This document shows positions 53,223 to 63,976 of a stretch of DNA of 64,000 nucleotides, piece by piece (position 1 is the stretch's first letter; each line of letters starts with the position of its first letter). The stretch is from Saprolegnia diclina VS20 (lineage: Eukaryota > Oomycota > Saprolegniomycetes > Saprolegniales > Saprolegniaceae), in contig NW_008246129.1 of NCBI RefSeq assembly GCF_000281045.1, positions 122,722-186,721 of the forward strand, written 5' to 3'. The position numbers and the translations under genes are program-made. The notes under the pieces are model-generated. The model made no database searches. It was not told the DNA's origin and worked only from the letters and a program-made list of their open reading frames with translations.

Positions 53223-53232
53223 ATTGGCCAAT
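53223..53232. promoter_or_regulatory. Palindromic CCAAT box
   Basis: ATTGGCCAAT, two CCAAT boxes back to back, 72 bp upstream of the FAM50 start codon. A likely NF-Y binding site. Confidence 0.45.
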
Positions 53233-53802
53233 GACAAAAAGGAGACAAACTTGAAGTGCCAATGCCGTTTGTAGGGTTTGGCGCAACGGCAATGTGCAAG
53301 CGACACCACGAGTGCACATGCCCTTGACATGCCCAAGCGGCCATTCCATTCTACAGCGTCAGCGCAAATGCTGCAAACTAAGCTTAGCTCTACTGCTAAT
53401 ATATGTACCTCAATGAGCAACCTTGAGGCCAAGGCGCATATCGAAAGACTTGGATGAGGATTCTTGGCGCCTTGATTTCACCTGCATGGACTTTATCAAT
53501 GCGACCGAAGAGTAAGACCTGGGAACGCTTGCTACCGAGTGCCATGGAGACGCACCACACGGAATCCTCGTGGTGATTGTCGGTCGCCTGTGGAGTGAGC
53601 AGTGGCGAGCCAAAAGAGTCGCCAAACCCCCTTTTCGTCAGCAAGAACCCTATTTCGACGACCTGCAGGATACCGAGACATACAAACTGCAAGAGGACCA
53701 CGTTAGCATCAACAAAGCGTATCTTCCACGCACTTAACCGAGCGCCAACGTCGTACTACAGAGGACGTCCGTGGCAGATCTTGGACCACAACGAAACAAG
53801 CG
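53233..53802. other. Intergenic region between FAM50 and the phosphotransferase gene
   Basis: 570 bp upstream of two divergent genes. A 101-codon frame on the minus strand at 53396-53701 has a hydrophobic start, but no ATG context, splice partner or domain; I see no supported gene. Confidence 0.35.
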
Positions 53803-55130
53803 ATGGCAGGCGGCAAGTACGTATCGGCGCGTGGCGCCGAGCGCGTCCTCGAGTATAAATACAGCGGCAGTGACGCGTCGATGCTGTACAACTACGTCAT
53901 CTCGCCGCTCGCGCAGCGCATCGTCGACGGCGTCTTCCCGGCGTGGCTCGCGCCCAACACCATCACGATCGCAGGTCTCGGCCTCGTCGCCACGTCGCAC
54001 GCGCTCATGGCCTTTTACGCACCCTCGCTCGACACGCCGGCTCCGTCGTGGGTCTACGCCTTCTGCGCCTTTGCGCTCTCGACGTACCAAGTCTTGGACG
54101 TCACGGATGGCAAGCAGGCGCGGAAGACGGGCAACTCGTCGCCACTCGGGCTCCTCTTTGACCACGGTTGCGACGCTGTCAACTGTGTTTTGAGTGCGTG
54201 CACGATGGCGTCTACGATGCTCATGGGCCCGACGTACATGGTAGGCTGTGTCGCCAATACCATTCCACACGATTGACTCCGATTCCTAGTCGATGGGCCT
54301 CTTGCTTTGCCCAGCGTGCGTCTTCTTCATGGCGACGTGGGAAGAGTACTACACGGGCACGCTTGCGCTCGGCGCGATCAACGGCCCGAACGAAGGCCTT
54401 GCGATCATGTACAGCATCTATGCGATGACGGCGATCACAGGCCCCGCCTTCTGGGCGCAGGTGCGTTGACAAAACGACTGCCGAATGTCCACGTCATGCA
54501 ATTGCGCACTAGCCCTCGGTCGTGTATCCGTCGATCCCCAACAACCTTCTCTTCCTCATCGTAACGGCCCTCGGCTCGACGGGCCAGATCCTCGTCAATG
54601 GTATTATCCCTACTCGACGAAAAGGCTCACGAGCTGTGTCTAGTTTGGAACGTGTACGTGCAGCTCAAGGCCAAGCCGCTGGACTTTGTAAACGCGCTCT
54701 TCGGAACGCTGCCGTTCTTGGCGCTCATCGCCGTCTCGGCGCTCTGGGTTGCACTCTCGCCGTACGACGTCGTGCAGTACCACCCGCGCATGCTCATGTG
54801 GACGACGGGCCTCATGTTCTGCAAGGTACATGCCGTGTCATGACCGAAGGATGCATGTGACGTCATGACACATAGATGGTCATGCACATGATGCTCGCGC
54901 ACTTGTGCGACGAACCGTACTGGCTCCTGCGCAAGTCGCTCGCGGCGATGCTTTTGGTCGCGGGCTTTGTCGTCGCGGGCCTCGTGCCGCACGTGACGGA
55001 GGACACGCTCGCGTACGCCTTCTTTGCGCTCACGCTCGTCGTGTACGCGCACATGGTCTATTACGTGATTGCCGAGATGACAGCGATCCTGCGCATCAAG
55101 GTCTTCACTGTCAAGCCCAAGACCGCATAG
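53803..55130 (+). CDS. CDP-alcohol phosphotransferase (choline/ethanolamine phosphotransferase)
   Basis: Five exons (53803-54240, 54290-54460, 54513-54600, 54644-54825, 54876-55130; introns 43-52 nt) give 377 residues. The catalytic signature D-G-x2-A-R-x8-G-x3-D-x3-D is complete: DVTDGKQARKTG, then PLGLLFDHGCDAVN. About eight to ten membrane helices follow. The N-terminus LEYKYSGSDASMLYNYVISP matches eukaryotic CEPT/EPT proteins. It transfers phosphoethanolamine or phosphocholine from the CDP-alcohol to diacylglycerol in the endoplasmic reticulum (Kennedy pathway). Choline versus ethanolamine preference cannot be told by eye. It converges on the tail-anchored coiled-coil gene with only 18 bp between the stops. 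Confidence 0.92.
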
Positions 55131-55148
55131 GCCGGACGATAACTTCAA

Positions 55149-56808
55149 TTACCCGACAATGCAGTCGTAACCGAGGACGGCGCAGAGCCAGAGCCAAAAC
55201 ATCTCGTCTCGCAGCACATAGCGTCCTGCCCACGCACACACTAGCAGCAATAAGAAGAGCACGCTTGGAACGAGCCATGAGGGAAGCGTCTCCTTGTCGA
55301 GTAAGTGCTACGTGGCGCAGGATGAGAATCCCAGATGACGCAAATTGCACACGGACCAGTGCTGCTTCAGTCGCACTGGACGCAGCTTCCAGTGCATGCA
55401 GGCGCTCCCAAACAAGCTCCAGCTTCTTTTGTAGCGCTTTGACGTCGTCGCGCATTTGTCGCATGTGCTCGGCTTGGGCGTCAGCCTACATTAGGTTCCG
55501 TTCGCCCTTGGTCATCCGCGGCGCTGCTGATATATACCTTTTCTTCCAGGAGCTTGCCCGTCGTCTCAAACTGAATGAGTTGGCTGCGCTGCTCGTCTTG
55601 CTCAAGCACACGGCCTTGCTCCAGCATCTCTGCGTCGTGCCGCCAGCGTGCCATTTCCGTCTCGAGGTCTCCGAGCAGTTGGCGTTGGACCTTGAGCTAC
55701 AACCAGGCGCTGATTGCATGTACGGCGATCGAGTATTACCTCGTCAAGCAAGTCTTCTTGGTACTGACTCTGCGTGTGCAAGTCCTGGGACTGCATGGAC
55801 GCTTCGCCGTTGTGGAGGAACTGCGACACCTGCGCACTGAGTATCCCTACATCACATTATTAAACGCATTTGCGACGAGTGCCACATACGCAGTGAGGAG
55901 GACATGTCAACGGCTTGGCGCTCGGCATCAAGTTGGTTGCGCTCAAGCTGCCGCTTCTCTTCTTGCAGTCGCTCCAGGTGCTTGTTCATATCGTCCATCT
56001 TGCGCTGGAGATCCGTGAACATCCGCGGTTGCGGCGGCGAGCCATCCGAGACAGGCGATTGCAGGTCGTCTGTGACAAACTCTTTCGTGAGCGCACGAAG
56101 CCGCTGGTGCGCGCGATCCGCCACGGCGATTGCCTCGTCGTCCGCCGACGAGCCAGCCCGTCGGTCGTAGTCGGACGATGATAACATCATGTCGAGCGGC
56201 GTCGAATCGTTCGGTACTTGAGTTCGCTTGGCATCGGGGTGCCATTTGTGAATGGCTTTTTGGCTCAGAAGCAGCTGCGAGCGAGTCGGGGACGTCTGCG
56301 ACCTCGAGAGTCGCCGCGGCGAGCGAAGGCCGCGCGAGTGCCGCAGACCATCGTTCGAGGAGAGGTCTGTAAGACGCATACGGTCGGATCGAAGTCGCTG
56401 CTCGCTCGACGCTACGCGCTGGGCGATTTCGGCGAGGGACGTCTTGGTCGGCGTAATGTACGCCGAGCTACCGAGGCTGCTCGACAGCGACGGGGTAGGT
56501 GCGTCAAAGTCTTCCATGCTCAGAAAAACCGGGTTGCCTCGTGCTCGATGCTTCCGCGCTTTAATCTCATGGAGCTCGCTGCGGTGCTTGGCAATCGCCT
56601 TGTCGATGTCGTCGCCGCTGTCACCAAAGGGGTCTCCCTCGGTCCCCGTCCGGCTCCGCTGAAGCTCGTCAGCCAGCCGCGCAATCGTCGGTGGATCATC
56701 GTCGCTGCGGATGTCACTCACACTACCCTCGTCCATCGATGGAGCGTCGTCCGTAGCTTCGTCCAGCTCCTGGGTCCGGTGTTGGCGGTACCTGCTGCCG
56801 TCGGCCAT
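55149..56808 (-). CDS. Tail-anchored coiled-coil protein
   Basis: Five exons (56808-55890, 55846-55740, 55696-55538, 55485-55357, 55307-55149; introns 43-52 nt) give 490 residues. The N-terminal 300 residues are disordered and Ser/Arg-rich. A long coiled coil runs from DLQRKMDDMNKHLERLQEEK to about residue 430. The last exon supplies two hydrophobic segments at the C-terminus, LPSWLVPSVLFLLLLVCAWA and MFWLWLCAVLGYDCIVG, ending in a short tail. This is a tail-anchored layout like golgins, giantin-type tethers or SNARE-associated proteins of Golgi or endoplasmic reticulum. No specific family is recognised. The start is the ATG at 56808, with CCAAT boxes at 56906-56910 and 56948-56952. Confidence 0.72.
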
Positions 56809-57294
56809 CGTATATGGGCGCTTCGATTCGAAGGATTTTGCCGTGTTGAGGCTTGCTGGTTGTATGCGATGTATTGCTTCGATTCGAAGTACGTTTTGGA
56901 ATTTACCAATCAGATCGCTCAAACATTACATTCCCTCCGTTTGGACGCCAATCAAATCGCTTCGTGGGCAAAATCTGCGATCCTGGGATACCACATCCCC
57001 GACTTTCTTGGTCCGCTCCAAGGACCAACTGTAGTTACTGGAGTCACCCATGCCAGGGCTTTAAGATGCAGTAAGAGTTTCCACCTGGCTAACTTGTAGT
57101 TGTCGTCATGCGGGTTCTTCACGCGATGCTATGTGCTCCAACTCAATGGTACAATTATACGGGCGCATCCGTGCAATGCGTCGCCCGTGAATGCAAGATA
57201 CCGGTCATATCACGCCTTTGGACGAGTAAATTTTGTACAGAGTCGAGCGCAAAAGACAATAGTGGGTTGGTTACGCCCCGCCGTGTTGGACACA
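56809..57294. other. Intergenic region with two CCAAT boxes
   Basis: 486 bp upstream of the tail-anchored gene. CCAATCAGATCG (56906) and CCAATCAAATCG (56948) are near-identical 12-bp copies 42 bp apart. The rest, up to the HA-array stop at 57295, shows nothing. Confidence 0.45.
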
Positions 57295-58494
57295 TTACTC
57301 TGCAGCCTCGTCAGCATTGTCCCCCTCATCGTACAGGAGGATGAGCCCCAAAAGGTCCATTTGCTCGGTCGACATGTCGTCGGCGCGGTGACGAATGTGC
57401 GTCACGGCACTGCCGAGGTGCAGACGCCACGTTGATTCCGGCCACGCCGCCGTCGACGGCACCACAAATGTCGTAGGAACGCGGAGGTGTCCGAAATTGG
57501 CATCGTACGTCTTGAGCGCCAGGAGGATTACGTCCCACTGGTCGCCCAGTGGATCCCACGTAAATCCGAGATTCTCCAAGTCCTGGCGCCGCTCTTCGCT
57601 CACCGCGCTGTTGCGGAGGGAGCGCACGACGATACCGAGCGGAAGGCCCCAAAGCGCCTTGGGCCAGACCGCGTCGTCCGGGACAATGTAGCTCTTGGGC
57701 ACAAGGAGGTCGTTGTACAGATCCCGGTACGTACGCAGCGCGAGAAGCTTCTTCTCCCAGTGGAGCTTAGGCATGTCCCACACAAAGCCAAGCTTGGACA
57801 GATCGTCTCGACGCGCTTGAGGCAAATCGGGCTGTTGGCGTAAACTGTTGACGAACCGGCCAAGTGATAGTCCGTGTAAGCGCGTGTCGGGCCAAGTAGG
57901 TGGTACGATAAAGCGCTGGGGTACACACACATCACCGTAAATGCTCTTGTAGTGGCGCAAGGCGGCGACATGGATGTCCCATTGTTCTTGCGCTGGGTCC
58001 CAGACAAACCCAAGCTCGCGCAACGCTGCCTGCTGCGGCTCATCGATCTTGACTCGGCCAGTTCGAATGTTGTGCACGAAGACACCCAGCTTGATGCCCC
58101 ATGTGTCGCGCGGCCATTGCGTGTTGCCAACCGGCACGACAAAGCTGCGCGGGACGAGGAGGTTTTTTCGGAGATCTTGGAACGTTGCCAGCGCAGCAAG
58201 CCGAGTCGACCACTTGAACGCAGAAGGGTCCCAGACAAATCCAATCGCGTCAAACGCGTCGACGACGGTGTTGGGGAGTTGCCCGCGAGCGTGTAGCCGT
58301 CGCAGGCGCCCGACGTTAAGCGTTTGGTCAGGTGCGCAGCTCGGAGCGATCATGGCGCTAGGTAGGTTGAGTCGCGGGCGGGGCGGGGTCTCCTGCGCAT
58401 GCAAGGCTTTGGCGACCGCGAGAATGTCGTCGACGAAGGCTAGCGTCGCGAAGCCGCGCGGCCGGAGCATCATCGCTGTCCAAGCCCGTCGCAT
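57295..58494 (-). CDS. Helicase-associated (HA) repeat array protein
   Basis: An intronless 399-residue protein. After a ~40-residue N-terminus (MRRAWTAMMLRPRGFATLAF, possibly a mitochondrial presequence) it has five HA-type repeats of about 65 residues. Each has F-x-W-D-P/M followed by a LxTYxDLY-like helix, a VP-x-x-F-V-V-P turn and W-P-x-x-x-x-G-x-x-L-G. Examples: IGFVWDPSAFKWSTRLAALA, PRSFVVPVGNTQWPRDTWG, LGFVWDMPKLHWEKKLLALR and LGFTWDPLGDQWDVILLALK. No helicase domain is present. Function is unknown; nucleic-acid binding is inferred from HA domains in helicases. Its start is 87 bp from the divergent methyltransferase. Confidence 0.78.
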   Translation of the reverse strand: MRRAWTAMMLRPRGFATLAFVDDILAVAKALHAQETPPRPRLNLPSAMIAPSCAPDQTLNVGRLRRLHARGQLPNTVVDAFDAIGFVWDPSAFKWSTRLAALATFQDLRKNLLVPRSFVVPVGNTQWPRDTWGIKLGVFVHNIRTGRVKIDEPQQAALRELGFVWDPAQEQWDIHVAALRHYKSIYGDVCVPQRFIVPPTWPDTRLHGLSLGRFVNSLRQQPDLPQARRDDLSKLGFVWDMPKLHWEKKLLALRTYRDLYNDLLVPKSYIVPDDAVWPKALWGLPLGIVVRSLRNSAVSEERRQDLENLGFTWDPLGDQWDVILLALKTYDANFGHLRVPTTFVVPSTAAWPESTWRLHLGSAVTHIRHRADDMSTEQMDLLGLILLYDEGDNADEAAE

Positions 58495-58581
58495 GGGCTT
58501 CGAAGCGAAAATTTGATGAATAACAACCAATCACAAGCTGACCAACTTGGCCAAGCCAATCAGACGACAGAATTCATCGCC
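58495..58581. promoter_or_regulatory. 87-bp bidirectional promoter with CCAAT boxes
   Basis: CCAAT at 58527-58531 and 58556-58560 lies between the HA-array start (-) and the methyltransferase start (+). These boxes argue that the methyltransferase starts at ATG 58582, not at the in-frame ATG 58516. Confidence 0.45.
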
Positions 58582-59223
58582 ATGGAAGTGGTCGAAATCC
58601 CGGTGAGGGCAACGTCTGCCGATGGCACGGACCGCGACGACGTCATCGAGCTCAGCTGCAACTGGGGCGTGGGCATCGGCGGCTCACTCTGGACGAGTGG
58701 ACGTCTCATGGTCGACTACTTCTCGCGCAATGGCCGGGCCCGCCAGCAGCTCCAAGGTGCCAGCGTGCTCGAGCTGGGCAGCGGCACAGGCCTCGTCGGC
58801 CTCGCTCTCGCGTGCATGGGTCCTGCCAGTGTTGTCTTGACCGACCTCGAATCGCACGTTGCGGCGCTCCAAGCTAATATCGAGCGCAACTCGGCGCGGT
58901 TCAGCGACGAAACGCGTGTCTCGGTGGCGGCGCTCGACTGGAACACAGTGTCGGCCAACGACGCGATGGTGCCACTCGACTGGATTGTCGGTACGGACAT
59001 TGCGTACATGCCCGAGTTCTATGCACCACTTTTGAAGACGCTGCAGCTGATGGCGGGCCCGAACACGCGCATCCTCGTCGGCCTCGGTCGCCACGACACT
59101 GACATGCGCTTCTTTCGACTCCTTCAAGACGCGGGCTTCTCGTACTACAAGGTTTCAGACGAGCTCGTCTCGGAAGAGTTTCGGGGCAAGGACTTTGGAT
59201 TGTTTGAGATCCAACGCGTGTAA
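58582..59223 (+). CDS. METTL21-like protein-lysine methyltransferase
   Basis: An intronless protein of 213 residues. It is a seven-beta-strand methyltransferase of family 16: GGSLWTSGRLMVDYF before the fold, motif I in SVLELGSGTGLVGLALAC, an acidic residue ending strand 2 in VVLTDLESHVAALQANIERN, VAALDWNT, and a post-IV region DWIVGTDIAYMPEFYAPLL where METTL21 proteins have DxxY. It transfers methyl groups from S-adenosylmethionine to lysines, often of chaperones or elongation factors; the target is not predictable. The start is chosen because CCAAT boxes lie just upstream. Confidence 0.82.
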   Translation: MEVVEIPVRATSADGTDRDDVIELSCNWGVGIGGSLWTSGRLMVDYFSRNGRARQQLQGASVLELGSGTGLVGLALACMGPASVVLTDLESHVAALQANIERNSARFSDETRVSVAALDWNTVSANDAMVPLDWIVGTDIAYMPEFYAPLLKTLQLMAGPNTRILVGLGRHDTDMRFFRLLQDAGFSYYKVSDELVSEEFRGKDFGLFEIQRV

Positions 59224-59525
59224 GTGTACTAGACATACATGTCCATGGCCGAGACTCTCAACTCACTATCGCCCAGCCCGATTTGGTAATATTTGAAAAC
59301 GGAGTTTGCTGTGACAGAGCTACTGGAAGCATTTGATCAACGCATGTAGTTATGCTCTCTTTGGCGAAGAAGTCGCCGTGGACAGACCACATCGAGTAGT
59401 GTCCACAGGGTAGCGCAAGAAGGAGACCGGGGCCATCGGATGCAACCCAGTGCAACCAAGGAATCAAAAAGGACATGGCATGTTCTAAACAAGAAGAGAG
59501 GTCTAGCGAGGAGAAGTAGGCGGGT
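59224..59525. other. Convergent intergenic region
   Basis: 302 bp between the methyltransferase and SAM carrier stops. Nothing recognisable. Confidence 0.4.
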
Positions 59526-60595
59526 TTAGTTCTTCGAGAGCGAGGCCGACGCCGTCTCGTAGGCGCCAAAGAAGACAAAGCCGCCGATGCTGATCCACAT
59601 CGTGCGCGGCTTGACGCCCGAGAAGAGACGCTGCCAGCCCTCCTCCGTGTACACGCGCATGAACGTGTCCTTCATGCCGCGGTACTCGACGCCATTCGCA
59701 TCCTATCGCAAACACTGTTTCAAACAGTATTCCGTAATACGTCGCACACGCACCTTGCCGAGCATGAGGCGCGTCTTGACAACATCGAGCGGCGTCGTGA
59801 TGGACGCCGCGATACCGCCCGAGATGGAACCGCAGAGTGCGCCCTGAAGCGCGCTCACTTGCTCGCCCTGCTTGGCGCTCCACGTCGCCTTGAGGCCTTC
59901 CCAGAGGGGAAATTGGATGAACGAAAACGGAATCTACGCGACCGAGTCAGAGCCAGAGACTGCAATGTCGACGTCTACCTCGCGCGCAAGCATGCTCCAG
60001 TAGCCGCGGTAGAAGCCCGCAATACCATTAGCAGCATGGAGCGTCTTAATCGAGTGCTGGAAACCGTTGAGAGCACCCGTTTGCATGTTTTGCTTGACGA
60101 TTTCCGTCGGCACGCGCACGAGGCAGGCCGCCTGCACTCAGCTTATGAACTCACAAAGTCGGAGAAGCAGCAACACACCGTCTCGCCGCAAGCAGCCGCG
60201 CCCATGTGGATGAAGGGCGAGTTGGCCATGTGCGGGAGGTGCGTCTGGAGAGCCTCCTTCGCCGTCTCGTATGTGCTGAAAAAGAGAGCGGCTACAACAG
60301 TGATGCATCAGCAGCCAAGAATAAGCGACGCGTTGAAGTACCGCCAGGCGCCGAGCCGGCCGCCGCAGCCGAAAGGCCCTTGTAGACGCCCTTGAAGCCA
60401 CCGGCCTTGATGAAGCCCTGCGAGCTTTGGAGTCGCGTCTTGATCGTGTCCAGCGGGAAGAGCGCAACGTCCACGGACGTGCCAGCGATACCGCCAGCCT
60501 ACATGCACGCTAGCGTGGGCAAGATAGCAATATTCAAAGGCACGTACGACGAGGGACGTGAAGAAACTCTTGGGCGCGGGGGCAGCGTCGGTCAT
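59526..60595 (-). CDS. Mitochondrial S-adenosylmethionine carrier (SLC25A26-like)
   Basis: Six exons (60595-60551, 60498-60342, 60291-60179, 60131-59979, 59933-59754, 59702-59526; introns 45-52 nt) give 274 residues. Carrier signatures are [26 protein letters not shown] and [13 protein letters not shown]. The N-terminus [40 protein letters not shown] and RVPTEIVKQ match the SAM carrier subfamily (yeast Sam5, human SLC25A26) closely. It imports S-adenosylmethionine into mitochondria in exchange for S-adenosylhomocysteine. ATTGG boxes at 60640-60644, 60666-60670 and 60696-60700 precede the start. Confidence 0.88.
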
Positions 60596-61236
60596 CTTGC
60601 GGAGTGGACGCGAATTCTGCCGACCATCCCTGGGGCTGGATTGGTCGACTTTGACTATTCGTTTTGATTGGCGGAATTCCTTGAAGGGAGAGCTGATTGG
60701 CTGCATGGGTACGCCAGCTTGCGCATCACGGACGTCGGCGGAAGGCCATAAACGCGAGAAGCATTATTCAGCCTGGCGATGCCGACCCATCATCTATGAG
60801 CCGAGATCTACAAGCCTTTCGCTAGCCAGAGCTCTTCTCCACGCTCGTCCACGCCCCCAGAGCGCACCTGTACACGAAGATGCGCCATTGTGTGTGATTG
60901 GCTCCTTTTCGCGCTAGTGGATTGGTCCATAGGATTTTGAGTGTTTGGATTGGCTATTATCATCATGTATTATTATGGTGCTGCCATGATAAGGGTACGA
61001 ACGAATTGGCAATCATTAAGATCTGAGAGCAACCTGTGCGTCAACACACTCCACATAGCATTTGTACATGCTTGTGACGCTCTTCTTGGCGTGTGCTTGT
61101 CTCCAAACCTGCGGAATACCGCCTCCGACATGCAAGCGTTTGTGACGGCGAACTTAACCGGAAGCAAGGGTCCGGAAAGATCCGTATAGCGAGAGGTTCG
61201 AAGTCACTTGGCAGTGATATCCATCCCGTCAAACAA
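60596..61236. other. Divergent intergenic region rich in CCAAT boxes
   Basis: 641 bp between the SAM carrier (-) and MCU (+). Reverse CCAAT boxes (ATTGG) lie at 60640, 60666 and 60696, with more GATTGG copies near 60900-60960. No gene seen. Confidence 0.4.
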
Positions 61237-62737
61237 ATGATCGGGCCGGCGCTTCTCCTGCGGCGCGCGCTGCCTCGCTACAGCCTTCTGGCCAAGGCGC
61301 CTTGTATCAAGCCCCAGCGAAGCCTTCTCTCGTCGCTCTCAGGCAGCTTTGGCTCCGGCTCCGGCTCCTCCAGCCGTCCTCTCGAGCTCAAGTATCTCGA
61401 AGGCAACGGCGCGCTCGCTCTGGCGCTGCCGCTGCCCCTTCATGACAACGGCATGCTGGGCGGCGCGGAAGGTGATGTCGGCTTGGGCGTGCGTGTCTTC
61501 AGCATGCAGCCGACGACGTCTGTCGGTGGCTTCATCGCGCAGGTTCAGCAAGAAGACACAAGCGCCAAGGACGTTCAATTGCGCACGACGAAGGGCGTCG
61601 CGTTCCCGCCCGAGACGCCTTTTTCGACGCTCATGGCCGATGATTTCCAAATTGTTTTGAACGACAAGGTGCTCAAGGTTGCTGCGCCCGGTAAGTGGCT
61701 GACACGGATGGTCTGAAGCTGCAACGCGTCGCGTAGTCTTTACTGGCGACGCGTACACAAGCTTGCCCCAGGACGGTCAGCTCGACATTCGGTCTGTGGC
61801 GCACAAGGCGGCCATCATCAAGTTGCGTGAGACCATCGAGTCGCATCCGTACGCATCCACACACAGCGTCTGTCTGCTCATCCGTTGTGCTAGCAAATGG
61901 AAGATCGACGTCACCGAGTTTCGCAAGCTGGCGGCCGAGCACGGCATTCCCAAGAAGCAATCAAGCCAGGTGCTCCACGCGTTCCATCAAGTTGGTATTG
62001 TCTTCCACTTTGCCCAGGTACCGACTCGGAGCACGGAGTTTGGCCACTCACGTATCTTGGATATGGCTAGTCGCCGGACGAAGAGCTTAAGACGGCTGTC
62101 TTTCTCAAGCCGCGCAACGTTCTCGACACGTACTTCGACTCGCTCGGACTGACGCCGCCGACGACGCAGCACTACACCGAGGCGGTACGTCGCTTGCCCC
62201 GTGGACCTTCTGACGAGACGTTGCGTAGCGTCAAGCGCTCGAGACGGAGCTCGCCACGCTCATGCCCGAGCATGACGCCCTTTTGCACCTCAAGAAGGAA
62301 CTGGACCACATGGCGCACAAGCGCGTTCGCGTCTACTGCTACCTGAGCTCCCTCGGTACGCATCCCATCCGATACCGCAGTCGTCTTATCGTTGGTATAC
62401 AGGGCTTGTCGGTAGCTTTGGTCTCTACGCGTGGCTGTCGTTCATCCACTTTTCGTGGGATATCATGGAGCCTGTAACGTACTTTACGGGTTTCGGCGTC
62501 TCGATCGTCGGCTACACCTGGTGGACGTTCACGCAAAAGGAGTACGACTACGAGAACATCTACGACTACCTCTTCCAGGGCCGTCGCAAGAAGCTATATG
62601 CCCGTGCCGCCTTTGACGAAGCCAAGCTCGAGGCGCTCCAGGCTCGAGTTGTCGCCATCCAGAAGGACATTGGCGTCATTGCAGCCAAGGCGGTCAAGCC
62701 CACGTGCCTCCAGGCGCAGTTTCTCCAAAACGAGTAA
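61237..62737 (+). CDS. Mitochondrial calcium uniporter pore subunit (MCU)
   Basis: Five exons (61237-61690, 61737-62017, 62071-62184, 62229-62355, 62403-62737; introns 44-53 nt) give 436 residues. The N-terminus (MIGPALLLRRALPRYSLLAK) is a mitochondrial presequence. A matrix domain and coiled coil (ALETELATLMPEHDALLHLK) lead to the first membrane helix (GLVGSFGLYAWLSFIHF), the selectivity filter WDIMEPVTYF, and a second helix (GFGVSIVGYTWWTF), then a coiled coil. The DIME motif and its Trp are intact, so it should conduct calcium into the matrix. The pore region is contiguous only after removal of the 62356-62402 intron. Confidence 0.95.
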
Positions 62738-62864
62738 GCAGAATAGGCCGGACAATACATACACCACTGCTTTGTGAGCTTGGACAGCAAAAAGCTGCGA
62801 TCGAATAGGGCTTGGTGAAGGGAAACTGCACGCCGAAAAAACGATTCTTTCTGGCGTCGAAGCG

Positions 62865-63976
62865 ATGCAGGATGTCGCACTAGAAATCGTTCGCTTCATT
62901 TCGGGTCCAAACGATCTCGTCGCGTTCCTCGAAGCCGTGCGCCCGGTGGACCGCAGCGAAGTCCTCGACAGCCTTCGCGCGCTCATGCTCGCGATCCCTT
63001 CCGAGCGGCTCTGGCCGGAGCCGATGCTCGACTACGCGTCAGATGCCCTTCTAGGTGTCTTTGAGCGCACCTTACCAGCATTTTACGCCTTGCGCATCGG
63101 CAGCGACGTAGCATTTCTTCGACCGCCGCTCCTTCGATTGCCGCCGTCGACAGCCGTCATCTTGACCAACGCGTCCGTCTTTTCCGAAGAAATCGGTGAC
63201 GTCTTCACGCCGTGGCCGACGAATCTCGTTGAAATGTCGCTCTTCTTGGCCTGCGACGTGGCCGACAAGGCATCGCTCTGCAGGGCGTGGCGCGACTGTT
63301 GCCAGCTGCAGCGCGTCGATGTCCAATTTGAATCGCTGATCCAGACGCAACTCGACGCCTTCATGGACGTTGCGCGCACATCCTGGCCCTGCCTCCAGCA
63401 CTTTTGTCTGAGCGTTGAAAAAGACGGCAGCAATGCGAGCGCCGAGTTCGAGTCCAGCGACAGTGTCTGCGCGTGGGTGATGCACACGTCAGCTACGTCG
63501 CTCGGCTTGTCCGAGATGAGCTTTCCTGGCGCCACTGGTATTGCACTCTCTCAAACATTGTTCGACACCAAGACGGCGCTCACCTCGCTTGTGCTGGAGC
63601 ATGTCGATGGGCTTGAGCCACCATCGTCACTCTCGTCAAATCTCAAGTCGCTTGTGTTGCACTCACTTGAGTTAACACCGAGCTAGCGTCTTACGCGATG
63701 CAACTACCTCGTGTATGCCTCACGAGTCTCTCTGTGAATGCGGCGGTGCCGTTCAATGCCTCGGCGCTACTACTAGCTGCCACGACAAGCGTGTCCGACG
63801 TGGCTATCACAGGCGGCAATTTGCTCATGCTTTCTGCTCCAACGGCGTGTCGTCTGCAGCACCTCCGCCTTTGCGATGGTTCTTTCACCAATAGCGCCAT
63901 GATCGGCCTCGCAGAGCTGTTAACGGTAACCGAGGCGCTGGAAACGCTTGCAATCGCTTTCACTGATGCAGATTGA
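62865..63976 (+). CDS. Leucine-rich-repeat-like protein with a frame break, possibly truncated by window end
   Basis: The first part (62865-63686) reads 273 residues with F-box-like spacing at the start (MQDVALEIVRFISGPNDLVA) and irregular Leu-rich repeats (LVEMSLFLACDVADKASL, LTSLVLEHVDGLEPP, LKSLVLHSLELT). The second part (63680-63976) continues the pattern (CLTSLSVNAAVPFNASALLL, LQHLRLCDGSF) in another frame. No intron fits the join; inserting one base near 63672-63680 makes the whole CDS divisible by three and gives TELASYAMQLPRV. The TGA at 63974-63976 may be skipped by an intron that runs past the window. Function unknown. Confidence 0.55.

Noticed and set aside
53396-53701. 101-codon minus frame with hydrophobic start
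   Set aside because: No recognisable domain, splice partner or clear start; lies in an intergenic region.
58516-58581. Upstream ATG start for the methyltransferase
   Set aside because: It would place the start codon 21 bp from the divergent gene and put both CCAAT boxes inside the coding sequence.
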